Below, piece by piece: positions 33,605-45,979 of a stretch of 64,000 nt of DNA. Made by a program: the position numbers and the translations under genes. The notes below the pieces were generated by a model. That model worked only from the letters and a program-made list of their open reading frames with translations. It was not told the origin of the DNA and searched no databases. Position 1 is the first letter of the stretch; the number at the start of each line of letters is the position of its first letter. This DNA comes from Escallonia rubra. Lineage: Eukaryota > Streptophyta > Magnoliopsida > Escalloniales > Escalloniaceae. The DNA is taken from positions 124,001-188,000 of the forward strand of contig JAVXUO010001025.1 in NCBI GenBank assembly GCA_033065855.1, in the 5' to 3' direction.

Positions 33605-36211
33605 CTACCGGAGCGTAAGTGTCGAAATAGTCAATTCCTTCCCCTTGGCTACAAGTCTAGCTTTATACTTATCTACGGATTCGTCTGGCTTAAGCTTTCG
33701 CTTAAAGATCCATTTGCAGCCTATTGGTTTAAACCCTAGTGGTAAATCAGTCAATACCCAAGTTTGGTTTGACATTATCGACTCCATTTCATCATTTATA
33801 GCTTCTTGCCATAAGTCAGAATCTCGAGAAGTTATGGCTTCTCGATATGTAAGAGGGTCATGTTCTACATTATACATATGAGAGTAATCACCTTTATTTC
33901 TACTTCCCTCAACTAAAAATTGGTAGAAATCTGGACCATAGGTTTTCTCAATTCTTGCTCTCTTACTTCTCCTTAGTTCACCTCCTTCCCCCATTTCCGG
34001 AGTAGGGTGAACTTGATCCTCATCGACTGTGTTTTCATTTTTCCGATCTCTAGAGAAAGAATTCTCAAAAAATTCTGCATCTCTAGATTCTAAAATAATA
34101 TTTTGGCTAACGGATTCCGTTGATTCCACGGTTAAGAATCTATACGCTTTGCTATGTTGAGCATAGCCTATGAAGACACATTCAATTGCCTTTTCCCCCA
34201 ATTTGGGTCTTTTTGGATCGGTTAGCCTTACTAACGCCCTACACCCCCACACTTTAAGGTGTCCAAAAGAAGGTTTTCTCTTCTTCCATAACTCATAGGG
34301 TGTGACATTAGATACCTTGTGGGGTATACGATTAAGTATATATGTGGAAGTCACGAGAGCTTCCCCCCACAAATTCTTAGGCAAATTAGAAGTAAGTAAT
34401 AAGGTATTAACCATTTCTTGCAAGGTCCTGTTTTTCCTCTCGGCTACACCATTTTGTTGTGGACTATAAGGAGCTGTAACTTGGTGTATGATACCCCAAG
34501 TTTCAAATAGATCATCAAAGGAAATATATTCACCTCCCCTATTCGATCGTAAAATTTTAATCTTACGATCTAGTTGATTCTCTACTTCCGCTTTGTAAAT
34601 TTTAAATTTATCCAAAGCTTCATCCTTAGTCCTAAGAAGATACGTGTATGTATAACGTGAACAATCATCTATAAATGTAATGAAGTATCTTTTACCACCC
34701 CTTGTTAGATTACCTTCCATTTCACACAAGTCCGAATGTACTAATTCTAATAATTGTGTTTTCCTCTCAACCCCTTTAAAGGGTTTTCTGGCAATTTTAG
34801 ACTTTATGCAAACTGAACATTTCTCTAAACTAGGTGAAGTAATTTGAGGTATTAAACTCAATTTTACCATACTTCTCATGCATTTATAATTAACATGACC
34901 TAGTCTAGAGTGCCATAAATTAAATGGAACAGCAATATAAACAAACTTAGTTTCTTTATTAGCCATAGTAAGCTTGTACAATCCATTGGTTACATAGCCC
35001 TTGCCAACATAGTTCCCTCCCTTAGTCAGAATTACACTATCTGACTCAAACAAAATCTTAAATCCAAACTGATTAAGCATACTAACAGATATAAGATTTT
35101 TTTTTTTTTTTTGAACAAAAAGCACATCCTTTAAGGTCAGCGTCTTTCCGGAAGAGAGATAGAGCACCACAGTTCCTTTGCCCATGACCTTAGCCGTAGA
35201 TGAATTTCCCATGCAGAGTTGATATCCCTCCGCAACTGGCTCAAGGTCCTTGAACAGATTTCTGTTTTTAACAATATGCTTGGTTGCACCGGAGTCCACC
35301 CACCACTCTTCATCTTCCCCCATCATGTTGGCTTCGGAAACCATCGCAACGAAGTCCTCGTTGTCAACCATATTGGCATGGTCCTTTTTCTGCCTCTTAG
35401 CCACTCGGCAATCCTTCTTGAAGTGGCCAATTTTCCCACACTTCCAACAGGCCTTTTTAGGCTTGTCTTGCCGGTTGGTAGAAACAGAAGCTTGACCATC
35501 AAGCTTACGCTTAGTGCCACTAGAGGAGCCATGATCTATCACAAGAGCCTTGGAGGACTTGTTGTCTTCCAACTCAAGCCTATCCAAGTTTCGAGAGTTC
35601 TCTTCAACTTGGATATACTTGACCAACTCTTGCATGGTCATGGCATCCTTCTTTTGTTTTAACTCCTTACGACATTCTGTCCAAGCTACCGCAAATTTAG
35701 ACATTCTCGTAGACACTTGGAAAGATTCGTCAAGAGAGTGACCCTCCGAAATAATTAAATTCATAATCATTTGCAGTTCATGAATCTGAGTAATAACTGA
35801 CTTGCTATTTTCCATGCGGAAGTCAAACAACTTACTGATTAGGAATTTTTTATTCCCGGCGTCCTCCGTCTTGTACTTGTTGTCGAGATCATTCCAAAGT
35901 TCATTTGCGGTGCTGTTTGCATACTTGATCTCGTATACGTCGTATAAAGTGTCGGACAGCCCTCCCAAAATGTATCCCTTGCAGAAGGTGTCATCCTCCT
36001 CCCACCTTTGCTTTTGCTTCATGGCAGCATGCTTTATTGCTTCGTCTGCAGCTTCATCCACCATAGGCTTTGGAATAGTGAGCACATAGGCAATCTTCAA
36101 AGTAGCAAGAAAGAAGTACATCTTGCTCTTCCATCGCCTAAAGAAAGAGCCATCGAACTTAGCCAGCTTTGAGATGTCGTTGGTGACAGGCATCCTTGAA
36201 GTATTCTCCAT
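33605..36211 (-). CDS. Copia Gag-protease-integrase polyprotein, frameshifted before RT
   Basis: The first ATG in frame is at 36211, about 25 nt from the 5' LTR. Domains: Gag (UBN2-type; [26 protein letters not shown]), zinc knuckle [14 protein letters not shown], protease [11 protein letters not shown], pre-integrase [10 protein letters not shown] with CSVC, integrase core with LVHSDLCE (first Asp), LRSNRGGEY and [11 protein letters not shown] (Glu), then GHLKVWGC, and the RT start [24 protein letters not shown]. The second integrase Asp (usual RSDxGGEY) is Asn here, so integration would fail. The ORF ends at 33605 after KARLVAKG because about a dozen bases are lost before the [11 protein letters not shown] frame. 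One frameshift and one active-site change are the only defects I see. Confidence 0.92.
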   Translation of the reverse strand: MENTSRMPVTNDISKLAKFDGSFFRRWKSKMYFFLATLKIAYVLTIPKPMVDEAADEAIKHAAMKQKQRWEEDDTFCKGYILGGLSDTLYDVYEIKYANSTANELWNDLDNKYKTEDAGNKKFLISKLFDFRMENSKSVITQIHELQMIMNLIISEGHSLDESFQVSTRMSKFAVAWTECRKELKQKKDAMTMQELVKYIQVEENSRNLDRLELEDNKSSKALVIDHGSSSGTKRKLDGQASVSTNRQDKPKKACWKCGKIGHFKKDCRVAKRQKKDHANMVDNEDFVAMVSEANMMGEDEEWWVDSGATKHIVKNRNLFKDLEPVAEGYQLCMGNSSTAKVMGKGTVVLYLSSGKTLTLKDVLFVQKKKKNLISVSMLNQFGFKILFESDSVILTKGGNYVGKGYVTNGLYKLTMANKETKFVYIAVPFNLWHSRLGHVNYKCMRSMVKLSLIPQITSPSLEKCSVCIKSKIARKPFKGVERKTQLLELVHSDLCEMEGNLTRGGKRYFITFIDDCSRYTYTYLLRTKDEALDKFKIYKAEVENQLDRKIKILRSNRGGEYISFDDLFETWGIIHQVTAPYSPQQNGVAERKNRTLQEMVNTLLLTSNLPKNLWGEALVTSTYILNRIPHKVSNVTPYELWKKRKPSFGHLKVWGCRALVRLTDPKRPKLGEKAIECVFIGYAQHSKAYRFLTVESTESVSQNIILESRDAEFFENSFSRDRKNENTVDEDQVHPTPEMGEGGELRRSKRARIEKTYGPDFYQFLVEGSRNKGDYSHMYNVEHDPLTYREAITSRDSDLWQEAINDEMESIMSNQTWVLTDLPLGFKPIGCKWIFKRKLKPDESVDKYKARLVAKGKELTISTLTLR

Positions 36212-36236
36212 CGTAGCCAAAATATTGTCTTAAGAT

Positions 36237-37056
36237 TGTTGGAAATAAAGGCAGTATGGAGAAACTGGACTGAAGATGCCTGAGTCGAATGCGTTGCACT
36301 CTTTCCTTAAGACAGTATTTGCTCCCTTATAATCTGCTTAGGGTAGCAGCAAATCTGCCTCCCAAGATAAAAACAGGCGAAACTCTGTTGATCACAGGAG
36401 AATGCAATCAACAGGCAGAAATTTGAGAGAGAGCAAGAGAGAATCGAAGTAATACTTTATGATCTGACCATCACCTTATTTATAAACACCAAAAGGTGCC
36501 TTCAACATGTGCAAACAGTTGTGACAGTTAAGTGACTATGTAGATGTCACTTAACAATAGCAACTGTAGACACAATATAGAGGTGCAACTTTTGAACTAA
36601 AAAGCACCAATTGCAGTTGCCATTTTGAATTAACTGTTTCAGTTCAAGTTGTAGCTCACAAGTTGAATTTGTCGCAAAAGTTAAGGCTGGGCTCCTAGCG
36701 ACGATGCGCACGTGCGAAGTGCAAAGTGGGCCTAAAAGCGCCAATAGCGCCTTTACGCCGCCGCCGCCGCGCGCGCGTGCGGTGCACCGCACATGTGCAA
36801 GTGCATGGCCATGCATACCATGTGTTTCTAGAACAATATGGTATGTCACATGGCCATTTATATACCCTTAACTTTTCCATTTCCCAAGCCATGTGGGAAC
36901 CCACTTCATGATTAGTTTCAACCTTATTAAATGCCAATGTTTGAGAGTTAATATCTCTCAAACCAATCAATCAATTTGATTGATTCTTTTTGCAACTTAA
37001 TCCTTGTAGTACAAACTTTAATAAGGTAAGAATCAATTATTGGAAAATTTCCAACA
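36237..37056 (-). repeat. Copia 5' LTR (right)
   Basis: 820 bp, TGTTGGAAATAAAGGCAG ... GGAAAATTTCCAACA. The minus strand next to it (36236 downward) reads ATCTTAAGACAATATTTTGG and does not match the initiator Met-tRNA complement. Confidence 0.93.
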
Positions 37057-37500
37057 AAAGGTGCTTGGAAGAGTTCAAGACTATATATAGACGGTGAATC
37101 ATTTAACTAGTTAGCTGATTAAGAGCCTCGGCAACAGTTTTAGGTCCCATTTCAATCCTCAACCTAAATGTGATATGTTAATGAACAATCTATGTGAGAG
37201 TTTTAGTAAGTACATTCTCAAATCAAGAGTTACGCAAATACTAACCCTACTTGAGACTGTTAGACAACAATTGATTAGGAGAATGCATAGTGATAGGGTG
37301 TGGATGGAAAAATATGATGGTGTCTTAATGTCCTAACATAAATGAAAAGCTTGAAAAGATAAAGGAAGTTGTTTTACACTGGACTGCATAAATCTCTTGG
37401 GCAAGAAAGTTTGACATGGTTGGCATGAATGGGGGAATATTCATTGGGGACGTAGATGAATATGACTGTTCTTGCAGGAGACGGACATTGGGGTGAACCG
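37057..37500 (+). pseudogene. MuDR-type transposase fragment, right piece
   Basis: Continues the fragment interrupted at 30911: LEEFKT, then a gap, DMLMNNLCESFSKYILKSR (about 37170), LTLLETVRQQLIRRM, VWMEKYDG, then WARKFDMVGMNGGIF and a SWIM-type DEYDCSCRR near 37460-37480, which in MULE transposases is followed by a conserved Cys-His. Stops and a frame change near 37330. The matching halves date the MULE before the copia insertion. Confidence 0.78.
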
Positions 37501-39270
37501 CCACCTAGAAAGACTAAAGGTTTTCTCGAGTCGCCATCTTATCTTTTAAATTGATTAGATAACTAACAAAGGAAAATGAGAAAACCTAAAGTTCAACTCT
37601 GTGTTTACTAATTAAAGCTTGTAATCTCACAGAACCAGAGATTCGGATTCGAGAACTAAGTTATATGACGGGAAGCTGTTAGGCACCCCGTCATGCCCTA
37701 AGCGGTCTCTAACTTGTTTTATTGTGATTTCGTGATTTTATCCCAAAACAAATAAGAAAAGAACAAAAACCAAATTAAACCTACTTTGGTTTGAACTCGA
37801 CAATGGGGGTCAAATGACCTACATACCCGACCAAACAATTCGGGATCAAAACCTCGTAGTTCCACTGACCCTATGGGAGGTAACCTAAATCTTGGTCCGT
37901 ATTTTTCAGAGACCTAATATAATTCAACTTCTTCTAGTTGATTGCTTTTAGAACTCTTTTTGTGCAACTCGTCTAGTTGCTTTAGGATTCTAGTCAAGAT
38001 AGAAGTCCAATCCTAGTAGACTTCTAATTTTAGAAGAATTCTATTCCTATCAGAATTCTAAATTTAATCCTAATTAACTTCTTCTAGTGGCAGGCTTGGA
38101 GATTGTTCTTCTGATTTTTACCACAAACTGAAACTTGATTGCGCGGAAAGGGTTTAACCTAATCTAACTTATGACTATTCAAAACTAGTCTACTTAAAGA
38201 TATGCGCGCGGAGGGATTTATGACTCTTGATTTGGTCGGCTTGGAAGACTTGTCGGTTGCTTGCAGATTCTCCACGATGCGGTGACTATGCACTGAACTC
38301 GAACTTGGCTAAGATATCTAAACCTCTTGGTTTATTCTCTCAATTTTTCTTGCTAGTCTAAGCTCTCAAACAATATCCACATCCTTTATGAGGGGAATTT
38401 TCTCTCCAACTGACTATCCCTTTAGAGGCAGCCAAAAGCCTTTTTATAGAGGTCTAAGGCAGCAGAAATGCAGAATGAGACTATTTAGTCGTGCTTCTCA
38501 CCTGTAGGAGATAAGACTAAAATAAGCTTAAAAGTCTAAATCGACCTTACTTGGCGTTAATTGAAGTCCACTGGATTACCTACTGGTCCCTTTGAAATTC
38601 GGCCGGTTCTCCTCCCTCAATTGATGTATTTTTAAACCAACTCTAGAGGGAAAAAACCACACATCTTGATAAACCACATATGATTAATCTGAATTCGGGA
38701 TAGACCATCAAATATAATCTAAACCAAGTACTAGACCTCCTATCCTATCTAGACTTTGACCTGGACTAAGCCCAAACTCGTTGGACCAACTAACTGGATT
38801 GGACCGTCGAATGGGCAAGAAATTTAAGACAAGCACAACGCTACTTTTTGAATGCAGCCTGTGCTCAAAAGATCAGATGTTTAATGTCTGTAATAGTATG
38901 CAATGCATTTTCACTCTACCCACGTCACTGACACTTTTCTTTCGCACCACCTGATTCCAAACATAAGTAAATGGAGGGACAGTAAGCAAGGGTAGGCAAT
39001 CTTAGACTCATACGTGTACTAGCCTTTTGGTGTTCCCTTTTTGCATCTAGTTAACAGGGACATAAACTTTTTTTTACCTTTTTTTCTTTTTTTTGTTGGA
39101 TGGAGGGAAATGGCAGTAGGAGGATTATATTTTGCATTGTCTAGTCCTGATCTATATGTCTTGAGTGAACCAGCAGCCTTAGTTGGTTGTGTCTTTGACC
39201 TATTGTTCTAGGTTTTTCATCAACTTTCTGCAACAATTGATACTACAATGATGTTCTAATAAATTGGTAT
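37501..39270. other. Unclassified intergenic sequence
   Basis: No convincing gene. The part 37490-37760 (GTGAACCGCCACC, CTCGAGTCGCCATC, GAAGCTGTTAGGCACCCCGTC) has wording I have seen in noncoding ends of large plant LTR elements, so it may be an old retroelement remnant. 37930-38090 has loose repeats of CTTCTAGTTG/TAGAATTCT type. Confidence 0.3.
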
Positions 39271-40045
39271 ATGGTCGCATTTTTAGTCTTGCTACAAAGG
39301 ACGCTTATGTTGCGGATTTCACCAGAAAACTTTGGTCTCGGAACACATGAGAAAGCCTCGTCCATCGAGAAAAACTCAAAAGCGATCAATATGACCTTGA
39401 GATCACTGCAAGCTTTGGATGTCAATGACATTCGTCCGGAGAAGTTCTCGAACACAAGCTCTGACTCTGATGAAGGTATGATCACTGGAAATAATGACAT
39501 GCAATCTCGAATTGATGCACTAACAAAAGGAGAATCTTGAATTAAAAGAGCAGTTGAAGAGATTTATGCAACAATTAGAAAACCCTAATTCAGAGCAAAG
39601 GGACAACTTGGATGCGTCTGTGAAGAAGGTGATGGAGATGGAGACGCGTGATGAACACGCGGGACCAGAGCATGTTGGCCTTGTTGAGGTGGAAAATCAG
39701 TTACAACCATCTGATAAAAGGCACGTGACCAACACAATCCCAACTAACAGCAAGTCCATGTGGGTAGAAGACACATTTCCCATTCCCACTTTGCCTGGTA
39801 AGAATAATCAATTTACTTCCAAAAGCCATCAAATCAAGAAATCATATGCAGTGGTCATGTCACCAAAAGAAAGATCACCTGAAAGGACCAATCCAAAATA
39901 CGTAATTCCAACAACAATAAATGGCACAAAAGGTGTTGAATATACCATGAAGGAAGTACAATCAGAAGTGCACCGATGGCAAAATACGATTGTGACATAT
40001 GTGCTTGGATCTAAACCGCCATTCCCTGTTATGAAAGGTTTCTGA
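39271..40045 (+). pseudogene. LINE ORF1-like (DUF4283) fragment
   Basis: Two overlapping frames (39271-39540, 39554-40045). The first has LRSLQALDVNDIRPEKF and a Ser/Asp-rich end; the second a charged linker, MWVEDTFPIPTLPGKNNQF, KKSYAVVMSPKERSPER and then EVHRWQNTIVTYVLGSKPPF, PVMKGF, the start of the DUF4283 domain that opens the first ORF of many plant LINEs. It ends at TGA by the Harbinger-like insertion; the reading reappears after it (44314-44380) as MDHLQVERVNFLQQ, the next block of the same domain. A frameshift near 39540 separates the pieces. Not functional. Confidence 0.6.
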
Positions 40046-40286
40046 AGGGTCCGATTAACAAACGAAATTGGAATTGGAATTGAAATTGAAATTGAGAATT
40101 GAGAATTGTAATTCAATTCTAATTCCTATGGAATTGGAATTGACTTAGAATTGAGTAGAATTTGTAATTCTATTGATTGGTTAGCACAAAAAATTAGACT
40201 AAGAATTGAAATTGATAAAGTAAAAAAATAAGAAGTAAATATGCAAAACGGGAGTTTTATATTTTTCTTATCAAATCATACCCTAC

Positions 40287-40331
40287 AACACTTCCCCGCC
40301 TGTACTGCCCCGCACCGCACCGCCCCGCCCA
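40287..40331 (+). repeat. CCGCAC/CCCCGC repeat tract
   Basis: TGCCCCGCACCGCACCGCCC and neighbours: short GC-rich repeats in an AT-rich context. Confidence 0.6.
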
Positions 40332-40657
40332 TCCTATAGAACAGAAGAAAAAGAAAAGGAAAAAAAGTACACACACGATGACTTAGATAAAAATGTAAAA
40401 ATGCAACTAATTGATAAGAAAATTTGAATTTGCAACCTAACAGCTGAATATTATAACTTTAATGCTATGCTAGTACTTGACAACAAGAAAATATTCTCAA
40501 AGATAAAAATATGCTTAGACTTATCAAAATGAAGTGGCTCTTAAACGTAACAAGCGATTAACAAATTAGATCTCTACCATTAAATAAGATAATAGCTCCT
40601 AAAAAACTAAGCTTGAAAACAATTCAAAGTTCATAAGTTCTTTGTTGGCTCCATATC

Positions 40658-41605
40658 TTAAGTCTTATGAGTGTTGATTTGCATAATTAACCATGGCTTC
40701 CTCAAGTGAAACGGAAGGGACATGAATGACTCAAACTTCCTCGCGTTGCCAGTCTGCACATCATAAGCTCTGAGCAACTCAACCTGATCCAAATCTGGCA
40801 CCTCTGCTAACTTCTCATAAATGAAATCAGCACTTGCAATTGTAGCTTCTGATGCACATACCTTGTCGATGGCACTAGCCATTGAAGTAACAGTTGTATC
40901 AAGTTCATCATTAGTCCTACTTATCTTTCTCGATAGTTGTAACTTAGTTGTAGAGGTTGCCTTTTGACGATTCGTGTTATCAATATCTTCACTAGTTTCC
41001 TCTACATTGGAATTAGATGCCAGCTCATTGTAACCTTCAACACCAATCTCAGCTCATTCCCCTGTTGCTCGATCTTGTCCACATATAGCTGATAGATCTT
41101 CCCAATTCTCAATTACCTTTCTTCTACATGGCTTTGCATCGGGATGATCCTACAAAAAGTAAATATAGAATTATCTAAGTAATATTCCAATTGTTTAAAA
41201 AATAAGAAAGATTAATAAGCTTTTTACTTGAACATATTTGTTCCAAGCAGCTTCACTATAAACACTAATTGTATTGGAATGACAATCTCACGAAAAGCCA
41301 CTTTGGGTCAACAACTTAGACACTACCTCATAATGCTTGTCCAATGTCTTCATATGATTAACATTATTCTCTTTTGTAACTTTCACGTTACATTGATCAC
41401 TTATCGCATCAATCACATCATTGTACGCACTTGGTTTCCATCCATTAGGAACTTTGTTCCCAATATTAAGTTGGTCAAGTAAGACAACATTAAGAACGCG
41501 GTCCATTTCCACAGTCCACCTAAGGTATGATTTTGTCTTCGAATCACCAACATTCTTTCTTTTATTAGAAAGACTAACTTGGGAGGCATTGCTATCAATA
41601 CTCAT
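40658..41605 (-). pseudogene. MYB/SANT-like DNA-binding protein of a Harbinger-type element
   Basis: Exon 1 (41228-41605) starts at the ATG at 41605; its YLRWTVEMDRVLNVVLLDQ, GWKPSAYNDVIDAI and VNHMKTLDKHYEVV segments match the plant Myb_DNA-bind_3 domain, where the first protein of PIF/Harbinger elements contacts DNA and helps carry the transposase to the nucleus. A GTAAAA donor at 41227 and a TAG acceptor at 41150 bound a 78-bp intron. Exon 2 (41149-40658) has DHPDAKPCR, ENWEDLSAICGQDRATG, then the helical end VPDLDQVELLRAYDV and LPFHLRKPWLIMQ. Defects: a TGA at 41285-41287 where Trp is usual (SGFS-W-D) and a TGA after DRATGE in exon 2. Similar domains also occur in domesticated host proteins; the TE context and the two stops favour an element pseudogene. 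Confidence 0.78.
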
Positions 41606-43974
41606 CTATTTACAAACACAAAAATCAATAATAAGAACAACTATTTCTATTAGAACATTAAGAAGAAGAGCAATAACCGGAACAGTAATAAGATGCAAAT
41701 GGTCCACAGGGAAAGATGGAAATAATAGGCAAGTACACAGGGAATATTCCCCGCAAATTGCGAGATTAAAATACAACCTTGTAGAGGTGTGCGTTTAACC
41801 CAAAACGATAAGAGATTGAATTTACTGTAACCCTATACATTACGAAACGTTGCTTACACATGTATTTTGTGAACGTTGAACAGTAAACCATGCATTAGCT
41901 AGTTATTAGTGGTCTTAAAAATCAACTAAAAATCAACCACATAAAAGCTAAATCACAGGGTAAAACTGCATTTACTCTTTCCTTCCAGCTTTTGTTTGAT
42001 TCTAATGATACAATTTGGTTGTTTCTTGGGTGACCAAAGTAGACACCATTCTTAACCGGTCAAACACAATCATCCCCTAATCACAGCCCTTATCATAAGA
42101 TCATTTCCATATATACTTCAGATTTGCATGTCAGATTACATCTCACATGACAAACCACTGAATTTCTCTAGGAATTACTGAATTCTCCGTGAGTGATGAT
42201 ACATGGATGCAACTAAACTTTCCATCAGATGTAAGTTGCAAAACTAGCATGAACATTACATTTTCTTTCGACCCCGTTGTATCTAAAATTCAGAAGGTTT
42301 GAATCTCAAGGGTATTTGATCTCAAACAAACTAAATGAAGCTTTAGCTTCAAGATGGTAGATGAAAGAGTTGTCAAAGATGCAACCAACTTAACAACATT
42401 AGAAAAGTGTTCCTAGTTACTTTTTAAAATGTTTACAAGCAGCTTTTATTGAAGGTGAATGACAAATATATGTAAAAGTCACTTTGAAATTCATCGGCAG
42501 TTGGTAGCCCATCTGCAGTTGTCAAATAGCCATCGAGACCCAAAGTTCAAAATTTCAACAGCTAATGATCAGTTGTAGACAATACTTCTAGAGAACTTCG
42601 GCAGCAATATCAGTTGTAGTTGCAGTACATATTTCTCGCCGATCCTGAGTTTTAGCCAAGTTTTGAAAATCATTTTGACTATAGACTCTATATTTGAGGC
42701 TTTTTTGTCGATTCAATACTTTGAGATCAACCTTTTGATATATACGAGGAAATTTTAAGACTAGTTACAAGAAGATTTGCAATTTAAGCACTAAATTCGG
42801 TCTTGATTCTATCCTTCGCCAATCCTGAGATATCATGAATGAGGTCTTACTGGCTTTGAATTTAGCTCAAGACTGCACTTACAAAACAAACTTAAGAACT
42901 CAAAATTATCATAATACCTAATTTAGCATAAATTGTTTTATAGCTACCAAGCTATAAACAAATCCTAAGTCGTGTAGACTTTAATACAAATGCGGAAACA
43001 ATACCGGCTGATTGCCTTCTTCAATAAATGATCTACCGGCCGGCACAAAGGTCCTAAGTGCAACTTAAGTGTATTGGCCAGTCTATCTCAATGCAGAAAC
43101 ATGTCTCTGATCTACTTGCTGGTGCTCAGTTTGAGGATACCTCCATAACATGTGGTCTGTATTGGGCCATTGATATCTATCTGAAGGTAGACTTTGTACG
43201 CCACTATCCTATGCTTAATTTTTTTCATTCACTATCAAGTTGAACGTAGTACCGTTTATAAGATGATGCATCACATACAAACTAGACTCAGTTTCTAGGC
43301 TACAGTACACTATCTGGTATACCTGGAACCGGAGGCCATCTTAATTGGAGTTAACAAGCCGAGGCAGAGAGTAATAGAAATCATGAAGGGATAAAACTTT
43401 TCTTCATTTAGGACTTAAAACAAACAATTGGAAGTCTCAAAATTCGAACCACTAAAAGGATCACCAAACTCGACCAATAGAACTACTGAAAGCTTCAGAT
43501 TAGCAAAAAGGTGTCAGTTTTTGTTTCACAAAGATATTTCTTTGCCTACCACTTTTACAAAATGAACTTGCATTTGATCATTAAGTATCCAATGAAGAGG
43601 AAACAGTTTACAAGAGACCATCTAAACATATAATCGATTAACACAAAATGGTTAAACAAACTTGCAAAATGCTAAAAAACCAACGATATACAGAGTAAAC
43701 AAGCTTCAATCCAAGCAAGATCGTGGAAGCCCCATCATACTTGACACAACAAAGCTCATACATTCACCAATACCGATGCATCAGATCAGCTAAACCTCAC
43801 TATTTAACCGAGACATAACAAAACAAAATCAGCATAGATGTTTGACTAACCTAGATTGTTGTCGCCGCCGTAAAAAAGAGTAGATCGTTGTTGTCGTCGC
43901 TACCGTCAAAATAGTAGATCGTTTCTGTCAAAATACTAGATGATAGCCGCCGCCGTCTGCACAGTACATTGATG

Positions 43975-44045
43975 CTGCCATGGTGAGGTTGAGTCCAAGA
44001 GAAGAGATAAGTAAGATCGTCGCTGCGATGGTGAGGTTGAATGAA
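43975..44045. repeat. Imperfect 49-bp direct repeat
   Basis: ATGGTGAGGTTGA occurs at about 43979 and 44028 with similar downstream AAGAGAAGA, just inside the right end of the Harbinger-like element, in a segment rich in CGCCGCCGTC. Confidence 0.6.
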
Positions 44046-44380
44046 AGAGAAGAATGAAGAGAGAAGGAAGAGAGGAGCTCAGAAAACCGTCGGGCAGAGG
44101 AAAGATAGAAACAGTGACAAAACATATGGGCTGGAATTGCAAGTTTGAGGTTGGCCTTAAGAATTGAAGTGTGGGCCTTAAAGTATGTGTTTAATTTCAT
44201 GGAATTGGGTATGAATTGTAATTCCAATTTTAAATAAGCGGTCCAATCAACAGAATTATAATTCTTAAGGTCCAATTTCGAAATCTATCTCAATTCCAAG
44301 GCTAATTCCGTGATGCAATCTCCGTTCAAGTGTAAAGCACATGGATCATCTTCAAGTTGAACGTGTCAATTTTCTTCAAC

Positions 44381-44855
44381 AATTTTGTGCATTTTTGACC
44401 TTGAACATTATCCGGTAATATTTCTTGCAGCTCATTTGTATCAAAGACCGTCTCCATGTTCACCCAATCACTCAACAAATTCTCTAAGCCAAGTTGAGAA
44501 TTTGCTCTTTATTTTTCACAAAATCCCTTTCCTAGGCAAGTATGATAAACTTGTCGGAATAATAATCACCGGCATACTTTGCCAAAGTATCAATGTTTCC
44601 TTATTTTTTGTTACCGAAGGCATCGAAACTTATATGTCCAAAGGAAGTTAAGTCAACATTTCCGACCTCATTTACAAACCCATCCGGCTATATAAGACAT
44701 GTCCAGCATGCCTTTGATCCCATGTCATTTTTTCTTCTTTCTTGTTACTTTTAAGACTCTAGTCTTGGTACTTGGTACTATTAATTAATACATTAAGTTA
44801 CTTTCTTGTTACCGGCCTTCTTTCTTGTTACTATTGAGACTTTTTTTGTGTTACT
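44381..44855. other. No recognisable gene
   Basis: Between the LINE fragment and the CACTA terminus. Repeats of TTTCTTGTTAC occur at 44740, 44801 and 44821. The one ORF here (44385-44651) has no familiar motif and I do not support it as a gene. Confidence 0.3.
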
Positions 44856-44874
44856 CACTACAAGAAAATACCTT

Positions 44875-45190
44875 TTTAGCGACGGATTTTTACTGACGGA
44901 ATAAATTCCGTTGGTAAATGGACTTTTAACAGACGGAACAGTCCGTTGGTAAAAGTCCGTCGTTAAATACTATTACCGATGAAATGAACCGTCGACAAAA
45001 GTTTTTGCCGACAACTTTTTTGCTGCTCTCTTTTAGCGACAGAAATTCCGTAACTAAAACTTTTTTACAAAATTAGTTTTTTTGAGGGTTTTATAAAATT
45101 GTTGAAGCGACGAAATTTTGCCGTCGGTAAAGGTAGTCATTCACCGATGGACTTTTAGCGACTAGTAATTCCGTCGCTAAAAGTACTCGA
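44875..45190. repeat. CACTA subterminal repeats, left
   Basis: Repeated TTTAGCGACGGA, AATTCCGTCGCTAAAAG and variants in both orientations; these are presumed transposase-binding sites. Confidence 0.8.
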
Positions 45191-45979
45191 TTAAAACACC
45201 CAGATCTGTGTCTTTCTCTCTCCCCATTTCTCTCTCTGAAAATTACCTCTCAGCTCCGGCGATCCCCCTCCACGGTGACCCTTCCACTGTCGCCGCGTGA
45301 AAAGCTCTCCACCGCCGCTGCGCAACCAACGCCGCCGCCCTCCACTGCCGCCGTCTAATTCATATCTTCTTTATTATAAGGTAAGTCCACTAAACCTAAT
45401 TATTTTTGTTCTTCCCTGCAAATTTTGTGCATAATTTTCTGTGTATGCTTGGAATAAATGTTTGGTTGGGTTACAAACATGTTTTGCTTTGATACTAATT
45501 TGATTTTGAACTTCAGTAAGGTTATAATAGAGTTTTTCAGTTTTCGGTTTCTTTCTTATATTTTGATGCTCGACTTAAAATTAATTCCTGACTCCGACGC
45601 TAGTCATGAGTCCTCTAATTAATTACAATAACACCACAACACCTAAAACTAATGTTGTTGCTAGCTTGGGAAGGTTTAAAAAAGAAAAAACTTTATCACC
45701 TGTGTTCATTGAGATTGCAAGTATATACCTATACATAAAACCTAACATTAATACCATACTGGGCTCAAGGCAAAGAACGAAAGGTTAATCATCTACGCGC
45801 TTGGTGGTTTGTATTGGTCGTTGAGGGTGGTGTTGCAGCGGTGCGACTGCGCTAGTGGATCCCATACGGTGATGGAGAAAAGATTGATGGTGGTTTTGTG
45901 CTGGAGTGTGTGGTAAAGTTACAGCGAGATCTGAGGTGTTTGTAGGTATTTTTTCATAAGATTTAAGGGATGTGAAATA

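Larger units (their letters stand above)
30912..37056 (-). mobile_element. Ty1/copia retrotransposon, nearly intact
   Basis: A 6145-bp element with LTRs of 844 and 820 bp and a perfect 5-bp duplication AAAGG (30907-30911 and 37057-37061). In minus orientation it encodes Gag, protease and integrase in one 870-codon ORF and RT plus RNase H in a second, separated by a single lesion near 33600-33650. The LTRs are almost identical by eye (the main difference is a GGGGCGAGG-type indel near 31372), so insertion looks recent relative to its neighbours. The clade within copia was not decided. Confidence 0.95.
40046..44310 (-). mobile_element. PIF/Harbinger-like element with MYB/SANT gene, no transposase
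   Basis: Boundaries come from the interrupted LINE reading and a TGA duplication (40043-40045 and 44311-44313), which fits the 3-bp TNA duplications of this superfamily. Both ends are rich in GAATTGGAATTG and AATTCNATTGATTGG phrases in inverted orientation, but the outermost bases (AGGGTCCGATTAACA and, inverted, CGGAATTAGCCTTGG) match poorly. The only gene is the MYB/SANT ORF on the minus strand; a DDE transposase is absent. The stretch 41800-43850 shows no gene. Confidence 0.55.

Noticed and set aside
35219-35662. Plus-strand ORF of 147 codons
   Set aside because: Antisense shadow of the copia Gag-protease region.
44385-44651. 88-codon ORF
   Set aside because: No recognisable motif; lies in decayed sequence between elements.
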